Of a stretch of 26,424 bases of DNA, positions 23,101-26,424 are shown piece by piece (positions within the stretch are counted from its first letter, which is position 1; every line of letters starts with the position of its first letter). The translations under genes were made by a program, and so were the position numbers. The notes beneath the pieces are model-generated. The model saw only the letters and a list, made by a program, of their open reading frames with translations. It did no database searches and had not been told where the DNA came from. The stretch is from Lachnospiraceae bacterium (lineage in GTDB: Bacteria > Bacillota > Clostridia > Lachnospirales > Lachnospiraceae): contig WQST01000010.1 in NCBI GenBank assembly GCA_009787745.1, positions 1-26,424 on the forward strand. Reading direction: 5' to 3'.

Positions 23101-25311
23101 ATGGGTGAACACGATGCGATTATAATCGGGCACAGCCAGTTTGAAAAGATACCGGTTTCCAAAGAACGTCAGGAGCGTATGCTTACTGAAGAAATATCTA
23201 ACCTGACCCGCATAATTGAACAGATGAAAGTAGAAAACGGTGAGAACTGGGCAGTTAAACAAATCGTTATCTTCCAGAATAACTTAAAAGACCGGCTTGA
23301 GCGACTTATAAAAGATGAGCGAAAAGACGATTTACTTAACTTTGAACAGCTTGGGGTAGACTATATGTTCGTTGATGAGGCCCATGTTTATAAGAATTGC
23401 TACACATACACGAAAATGCGAAATGTCGCCGGTATCGGGCAGTCTAAAAGCCAGCGCGCTTCTGATATGCTGATGAAGTGCCAGTATCTACAGGAAGTAA
23501 ATAAAGGCAGGGGGATAACATTTGCAACCGGTACCCCGATAAGTAATTCTATGTCGGAAATGTACGTTATGCAGAGGTTTTTACAACCTGATGTGCTTAA
23601 AAAAGCCGGGCTTAGCTTCTTTGACAAGTGGGCAGCGACTTTTGGCGATACTATCTCTAGCCTTGAAATCAACCCAGAAGGTAGCGGTTACCGGATTAAA
23701 AACCGCTTTAGTAAGTTTCATAACCTACCGGAACTTATGAAGATGTTTCGGATTATTGCTGATATTAAAACCGGTGATATGCTAAATCTACCGCTACCGG
23801 AAATCGAAGGCGGTAAAGCAAAAGTTATCGTTACTGAGCGCTCAGACTTTCAGACTAAAGTCATGCTTAGTTTTGTTGATAGGGCTGAGAAGATTAGAAA
23901 ACGAGAAGTTGACCCCGAAGAAGATAACTTTTTAAAACTCACCAACGAAGCAAAACTTATGGCAATCGACCCCCGCCTTGTCTATTCCGATGCCCCGAAT
24001 GATTATGACAGTAAGCTTAATACTTGTATCCGAAACATCCATGACATATGGAAAGAAACGACAGATGTTCGGCTTACTCAGGTTCTCTTTTGCGACAGTG
24101 GAACACCAAAACCCGGTCAGTTTAATGTTTATGATGAGGTAAAGGAACAGCTTATTAAATTAGGTGTACCGGAAGAAGAAATCGCTTTCGTGCATGATGC
24201 TAAAAACGATGCACAGCGGGAAGCAATGTTTGAAAAGACCCGTAACGGCGAAATCCGCATCCTTTTAGGCTCTACCGGTAAACTCGGTACAGGCACAAAT
24301 ATTCAGTCAAAGCTTTATGCTCTGCACCACCTTGACGTACCCTGGCGCCCAAGTGATATTATTCAGCGTGACGGCAGAGGGCTTCGATTTGGTAATGAAA
24401 ATGATGTTATTAAAATCTTCCGTTACGTCACAAAAGATACATTTGACGCTTTTCTCTGGCAGATTCAAGAGCAGAAACTACGCTATATCACGCAGATAAT
24501 GACGAGTAAAAGCGTATCACGTTCATGCGAAGATACTGATGAAACGGTCTTATCCGCCGCCGAAATCAAAGCTATCGCAACATCTAATCCCTTACTTGCG
24601 GAAAAGATGACGGTTGATAATGAAGTGGCGCGACTTAAGCTTTTAAAAGGTAACTGGACTAACGAGCGGATTGTACTTGAGCGAAACATAAGTAAGTTTT
24701 ACCCCGAAACCATTCAAAAAACCAAAGAACAAATAGAAAACTGTAAACGCGATATCGCCGTTCTTTCAAATCATAAAGGCGGCGATTTTTCTATTGAGGT
24801 GGACGGAAAGCGCTATAATGAACGCCCCGCCGCCGGTGAAGCGTTATTAACAGTTATCAGAGCAAAGTGTGAAGTCGGTGAGGGGCAATCTATTGTCGGT
24901 AAATACCGCGGTCTTGATTTATATGCCGAGCGGAAAAGCCTTGTAGAAATAGACCTACGCTTAATCGGGGATATGAGGTATACGACCCCCGCCGGTGATT
25001 CTGCTTTAGGTGCTATCACAAGGATTGAAAATCTTGCTGAACGTGTACCATCTTTTTTATCAGAAGCTGAAAACAAGCTAAATGAAACCCAAAAACAACT
25101 AGAAGTAGCAAGGGGAGCGGTCAAAATACCCTTTGAATATGAGGAAAAGCTATCCGAATCATTAACAAGGCAAAGTGAAATAAATACCGAACTAGAATTT
25201 AAGGAATTATCCAAACAGCAAGATGAGTTTCTTGGCGGCTCTGGTAATGGTGAGGACAAAGAGGACGAAATGGAGATGGAGGAAGAAATTGATGATGAAA
25301 TGGAGGTTTAG
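17131..25311 (+). CDS. Giant multidomain ICE protein: methylase-like and SNF2-type helicase
   Basis: This 2,726-residue protein starts behind GAGGAGG. In order: an ArdC/LtrC-like N-terminus (15-75); a charged, apparently disordered tract (246-370) that also encodes tnpV in another frame; a MutS domain-I-like segment (538-625, FKRLGDFYEVMGADAQKVADEM); a DUF6908-like region (about 690-815); a GNAT-like fold (880-975, NFRRQGIATAMVKYL); an N6-adenine methylase-like domain (SVGTGVFF near 1222, GNIPF at 1282-1286 in place of NPPY); and an SNF2 helicase with HEVGAGKT (Lys1924), VDEAH (2081-2085) and QRDGRGLR (about 2412). The C-terminus is coiled and acidic. Proteins of this type are the largest gene of many Tn1549-like ICEs and are thought to protect or process transferring DNA. 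Domain assignments outside the helicase and methylase are tentative. Confidence 0.85.
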   Translation: MQIDEKLKTIYETIAPTITRSEEAWKDYLRFGSNIYKYSFDNALLVYAQKPKATMLATFEIWKSPKVNRSINKGEKGVAVCEYYNAKLSVKHLFDVTQTNGAKIPDIWKLEAKNRTKLLNRLSGNHNISAHSLIDLIDQMVERKCSDIIESHLKGFEDDIKDHFLGTIPQGGLIAELFETIKNSCAYYIASRCGLSVEVNMPTISHFDTIALISRLGYTVTEISKGILLEIARNVKLIESERSDENEQRIIGKQGTTSINSEPGDRGRTGRDPRKVRPNGDESSLRNRPAKVFTFEDARRAYEPDEPGGQRSNGESDDALRSDATKRLASEHRRHYGTDEASKQPPGYSGGISDKRDGADTQVIESEIEKQPEIEPLTNGSFSMPIDNEQIIKADLLRGSMTQGGKSRIYNFIKFNPTGSGFAKFLKDEYGWGGHSGYENDILSVDYRSSGIEFRIRDNNSENGERLIKLNWNNVAKRITELVNNGEYLPDEEAALSNESDEFVLTDESYKPENSDESQGIKNSDESKELKERVSSLYFQQYNDLLRDYPNSVIFKRLGDFYEVMGADAQKVADEMGFQLTSRDKGLEKRVPLLGVAAHIIDTVVKELTNRNYSIVIADDESVKEYTPIAENASSDDVTLDDYAILGEPESYSKSGGSKEEQLTLFDIGLNTDIPTPPPKVKAKQGVVYQNYQLFAGLFPKIIDGTYRYLHLESEGCEPLSVERLDGNRNYLLISIMHTFVQNGDLMRDPDMVIEINLDEQTVNSKSYELSSIGSYKDVNAGDTPNLKLQRELNSFLTTWLENIGEQGFTPVKAILHEADEDIEIVFDSQGNPVISAQEIESHLNDKADVLSESENPIATSVFDERESPSNVPIDNAKEPIRLYSELLNAHHGQKDMQIQAFYGDDIVGILFYSVFQDSPRIENIEVGENFRRQGIATAMVKYLAGEYPDTEIKWTLLTKDGQAFHDAVTYEVENEEHTEVMVRLSKIEKQLEHYNTAYNEGSAAIPDDINELWNTLQDEQDELVRRLPDLFPVKTFIRLDDELEKVTVPDITDEHNNSGKAYEADGSGGMVDDAIAATNQSLKMLPPSPPAQEIVNYRYFEEDNLFTGGAKTKFRNNIEAIRLLKHLENERHFATSAEQKVLANYVGWGGLSNAFSNTAAGWENEYQELKIILDDDEYRAAMNSTITAFYTEPKIAEYMYKALLAFGFEGGKNRKIVEPSVGTGVFFSVLPEALLDTKLSGIELDSITGRIARKLYPNADIKIQGFETTKFDDNSIDVIIGNIPFNNIKVYDNRYEEENFLIHDYFIAKSLDILKPGGIAAIITSKGTMDKTDISAREYFAHRADLIGAIRLPNIAFKALSGTEVTADILFFKKLDRMRDNLDMELPDWVDTGRIPSEYLRINQYFLNNPEMILGEIKRDHRMYGRQDGTACIAPEGQDLYAELNNAIGKLSAQFSAEPDADIVTLQVKNGESSDEHDLKADAGTKNFTYVLKDNEIYYCEGGFLTKQELKGAKAERIKGLCNIRSALLLVVGIQSQESGYQESELKEAQVKLNEVYDAFTKKYGFINDKANSAIFNNDDQYPLLRSIEDLNKDNVTYSKSPIFTRATIKSYHQPTHADNAKEALEISLNMRLKVDIPYMAALCDKSEDEVIASLGERIYLNPNNYYGNPHEGWESAEEYLSGDVVAKLDYAKLKAIDNEMFSRNVTALQDVQPVKLLPSDIDFRIGSPWIPIEYYRQFMYETFETPEYLKPNKYGSSGRIELDYLEFTDAWRISNKMASHESVKAYSTYGSDRANAYEIYEDSLNMQSVTIRDRVDYYDKNGDEKTKYVINANETMIARSKQQQMKEAFGSWLFADKDRADTVLNLYNKRFNRIRPREYDGSHLRFDGMSEERELRKHQKDVIARIVYHGTCLMAHEVGAGKTAAMIAAGMYMKNMGVVKKPIYVVPNHLIEQWANEFMRFFPSANVLATTKADFEKKNRHRFISKIAMGEHDAIIIGHSQFEKIPVSKERQERMLTEEISNLTRIIEQMKVENGENWAVKQIVIFQNNLKDRLERLIKDERKDDLLNFEQLGVDYMFVDEAHVYKNCYTYTKMRNVAGIGQSKSQRASDMLMKCQYLQEVNKGRGITFATGTPISNSMSEMYVMQRFLQPDVLKKAGLSFFDKWAATFGDTISSLEINPEGSGYRIKNRFSKFHNLPELMKMFRIIADIKTGDMLNLPLPEIEGGKAKVIVTERSDFQTKVMLSFVDRAEKIRKREVDPEEDNFLKLTNEAKLMAIDPRLVYSDAPNDYDSKLNTCIRNIHDIWKETTDVRLTQVLFCDSGTPKPGQFNVYDEVKEQLIKLGVPEEEIAFVHDAKNDAQREAMFEKTRNGEIRILLGSTGKLGTGTNIQSKLYALHHLDVPWRPSDIIQRDGRGLRFGNENDVIKIFRYVTKDTFDAFLWQIQEQKLRYITQIMTSKSVSRSCEDTDETVLSAAEIKAIATSNPLLAEKMTVDNEVARLKLLKGNWTNERIVLERNISKFYPETIQKTKEQIENCKRDIAVLSNHKGGDFSIEVDGKRYNERPAAGEALLTVIRAKCEVGEGQSIVGKYRGLDLYAERKSLVEIDLRLIGDMRYTTPAGDSALGAITRIENLAERVPSFLSEAENKLNETQKQLEVARGAVKIPFEYEEKLSESLTRQSEINTELEFKELSKQQDEFLGGSGNGEDKEDEMEMEEEIDDEMEV
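17867..18220 (+). CDS. tnpV: TnpV-like protein encoded inside the giant gene in another frame
   Basis: A 117-residue frame, shifted +1 relative to the surrounding gene, starts at ATG 17867 with GAAAGGAG 9 nt upstream. It shows the TnpV signature LGKYGRMAMNHLYETDPQRFSLLKMQGELMSL followed by a helical tail ending in EELVIKEMVLI. TnpV proteins are small transposon-encoded helical proteins of unknown function, usually with (I/L)GKYGRM near the middle. The surrounding gene here encodes a Gly/Arg/Asp-rich tract with no fold of its own, as expected if the tnpV frame is the constrained one. A GTG at 17858 is an alternative start but lies at the ribosome site. Family resemblance is strong; expression is inferred. 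Confidence 0.75.
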   Translation: MSKELLENKELQALIASLGTEDEQEETLGKYGRMAMNHLYETDPQRFSLLKMQGELMSLMSRVDKEATEKVTMLCDQMLLNDSLPNTDDIMERTRHLNSHRDIAEELVIKEMVLIPR

Positions 25312-25314
25312 TTT

Positions 25315-25605
25315 ATGAATTACAATAATGAAATGGTAAAATTTTACCAAAATAAATATCCTAAAGACACAATGATTGAGCTTATCAGAATGGATGACCC
25401 GTATCGGGATATGCCTACAGGGTTAAGAGGTATTGTTACTTCTGTAGATGATGCTTGCCAGATACATTGTGCGTGGGAAAACGGGAGTAGTCTTGCGTTA
25501 GTCCCTGGTGTTGATAGCTTTAACATTGTTAAGGAACAAGAAAATACCGTTTATGATGAGTGTTTAGATAAAGCACTTGAATCTGAGGACGGAATGGAAA
25601 TCTGA
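25315..25605 (+). CDS. DUF4314-like small protein
   Basis: This 96-residue protein is 3 nt after the giant gene, with GGAGG overlapping that gene's end. The segment YPKDTMIELIRMDDPYRDMPTGLRGIVTSVDDACQIHCAWENGSSLALVPGVDSF follows the DUF4314 pattern, a small SH3-like beta barrel that typically reads TRVELVRMDDP...GTKGTVTGVDD...WDNGS. These proteins are common between helicase and primase genes of clostridial ICEs. The function is unknown; a nucleic-acid or protein-binding accessory role is a guess from size and context. Confidence 0.8.
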   Translation: MNYNNEMVKFYQNKYPKDTMIELIRMDDPYRDMPTGLRGIVTSVDDACQIHCAWENGSSLALVPGVDSFNIVKEQENTVYDECLDKALESEDGMEI

Positions 25606-25615
25606 GGAGAAATAG

Positions 25616-25726
25616 ATGATAATTCTTGTTGGTGTTATATTAATTGAACTTATTATAATTGCAGCCATTTGTGTAGGCATTAGTAAAAATGCCAAAAGGG
25701 TTGAACCGGGTGAGCCACGAAGGTAG
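25616..25726 (+). CDS. 36-residue single-span membrane peptide
   Basis: ATG 25616 follows GAGGAGA by 5 nt and lies 10 nt past the DUF4314 stop. The peptide is MIILVGVILIELIIIAAICV followed by GISKNAKRVEPGEPRR. It has one transmembrane helix (about residues 2-22) and a basic cytosolic tail. Good ribosome site, tight spacing and operon position argue it is real. No family was recognised. It could anchor or regulate the neighbouring DNA-processing proteins. Confidence 0.6.
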   Translation: MIILVGVILIELIIIAAICVGISKNAKRVEPGEPRR

Positions 25727-25756
25727 ATAAACGAAATCTAAGGAAAGGAGTTTTCG

Positions 25757-26424
25757 ATGCCCTTACCATTTACAAAGGAGCAAATCGACAAGGCGAACAG
25801 CATAAATCTGATTGATTATGCCGCCATGAACGGTTACCACCTTGAAAACAGCGATAGAAAGAGCCTTCACGTTAAAAAAAGCGGAGGGCTTTATCTTTTT
25901 AAGGACAGTAATCAGTTTTTTCATCATTCTACCGGTAAAAAAGGCGGCCCGATTGATTTTGTCATGGAGTATGAGAACTTAGGTTTCTTAAAAGCAATCG
26001 AACGCTTAATCGGCGAGTACCCAAGTGTTGGTGAATATATCCCTCACCCTGAATCGGTGAAAAAAGAAAAAGGTGAGCTTATACTACCGGATAAAGCTCC
26101 GAATGCTAAACGCTTATTTTGGTATCTTTGCTCTTTTAGAGGAGTTGATTCAGGAATTGTATCAAAACTGATGAAAGAAAACAAAATCTTTCAGCAAGCG
26201 GAACGTGGAAACTGCGTTTTTGTCGGTTACGACGAAAACAAATCCCCCCGCTACTGCTCAAAGCGCGGAACTTCACCGGATAGGCCATACAAAGGTGATC
26301 AGGATAACTCCGATAAGGGTTATCCTTTTTCTATGGAGGGGGTATCAAATCGGCTTTACTGTATGGAATCGCCGATTGATGTAATGAGCCACGCGAGTTT
26401 GTTTAAGCTTAAGGGTATTGATTA
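25757..26424 (+). CDS. DUF3991/TOPRIM protein, N-terminal part (runs off the window)
   Basis: The reading frame is open for 222 codons to the window edge, starting at ATG 25757, 7 nt after AAAGGAG. The N-terminus (INLIDYAAMNGYHLENSDRK...FHHSTGKKGGPIDFVMEY) is typical of primase-like ICE proteins, in which GxxDF follows a beta-rich zinc-finger-like fold; here zinc-binding cysteines are missing. A DUF3991-like middle (AKRLFWYLCSFRGVDSGIVSKLM) leads into the start of a TOPRIM domain (LYCMESPIDVMSHASL, with the catalytic Glu of ESPID). Such proteins are thought to prime or replicate the transferred strand. It closes the visible part of the operon. Confidence 0.85.
   Translation, partial: MPLPFTKEQIDKANSINLIDYAAMNGYHLENSDRKSLHVKKSGGLYLFKDSNQFFHHSTGKKGGPIDFVMEYENLGFLKAIERLIGEYPSVGEYIPHPESVKKEKGELILPDKAPNAKRLFWYLCSFRGVDSGIVSKLMKENKIFQQAERGNCVFVGYDENKSPRYCSKRGTSPDRPYKGDQDNSDKGYPFSMEGVSNRLYCMESPIDVMSHASLFKLKGID

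Noticed and set aside
24813..25259. 148-residue minus-strand frame opposite the end of the giant gene
   Set aside because: Ser-rich composition typical of an antisense shadow; no start signals.
1..26424. CRISPR array or insertion-sequence transposase
   Set aside because: No regularly spaced repeat-spacer pattern and no DDE or HUH transposase frame was seen; the short tandem repeats at 13504 and 13767 have no spacers.

Overview
The window is a stack of mobile genetic elements from a low-GC Bacillota genome, most likely a gut-type Clostridia. That reading rests on AAAGGAG-type Shine-Dalgarno sites, sigma-A-like promoters, and gene families typical of clostridial integrative conjugative elements (ICEs): tandem large serine recombinases, a MobV relaxase, and DUF6674, DUF4314, TnpV and giant methylase-helicase proteins. 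No chromosomal housekeeping gene is present. The species cannot be named from the sequence.

Layout. (1) 1-4402, plus strand: three consecutive large serine recombinases, the first cut by the window edge; this is the 'triplet serine integrase' module of some ICEs. (2) 4439-10856: a compact integrative mobilizable element or integrated plasmid. It has a tyrosine integrase and Cro/CI-type repressor on the minus strand, a divergent promoter with three operator-like sites, a small excisionase-like protein, a hairpin-rich candidate oriT, a MobV-like relaxase, an iteron-plus-hairpin origin, and a Rep that joins an HUH nickase to an SF3-like helicase. It closes with a par/Fst-like type I toxin-antitoxin locus that is too short for ordinary gene calling. 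(3) 10860-13454: a cargo segment between two exact 26-bp direct repeats, holding a lipoprotein, GC-rich palindromes, a structured RNA and a J-domain-like protein. (4) 13455-14513: an att-like junction with 11-bp tandem repeats, the 3' half of a tRNA-Pro(CGG) with its terminator, a J-domain-family C-terminal remnant, and a second copy of the structured RNA with its own promoter and terminator. (5) 14514-26424, plus strand: an ICE DNA-maintenance and processing operon with parA, parB, a DUF6674 protein, a 2,726-residue multidomain methylase/helicase carrying a tnpV gene in another frame, a DUF4314 protein, a 36-residue membrane peptide and a DUF3991/TOPRIM protein that runs off the end.

How the genes fit together. 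The tyrosine integrase, repressor and excisionase form an integration switch. Relaxase, Rep and origin would let the element replicate and be mobilized after excision, and the type I toxin would penalize its loss. parA/parB, the giant helicase and the TOPRIM protein belong to a larger ICE backbone, probably a different element from the tyrosine-integrase unit.

The most novel signal is a pair of about 90-nt cloverleaf-like RNA elements at 12564-12654 (minus) and 14219-14309 (plus). Each sits behind its own promoter with a 17-bp spacer, and the two copies differ by compensatory base changes in two helices. Next in interest are the par-like toxin locus, the HUH-SF3 Rep and the nested tnpV gene. 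All family assignments are by eye, without database searches.
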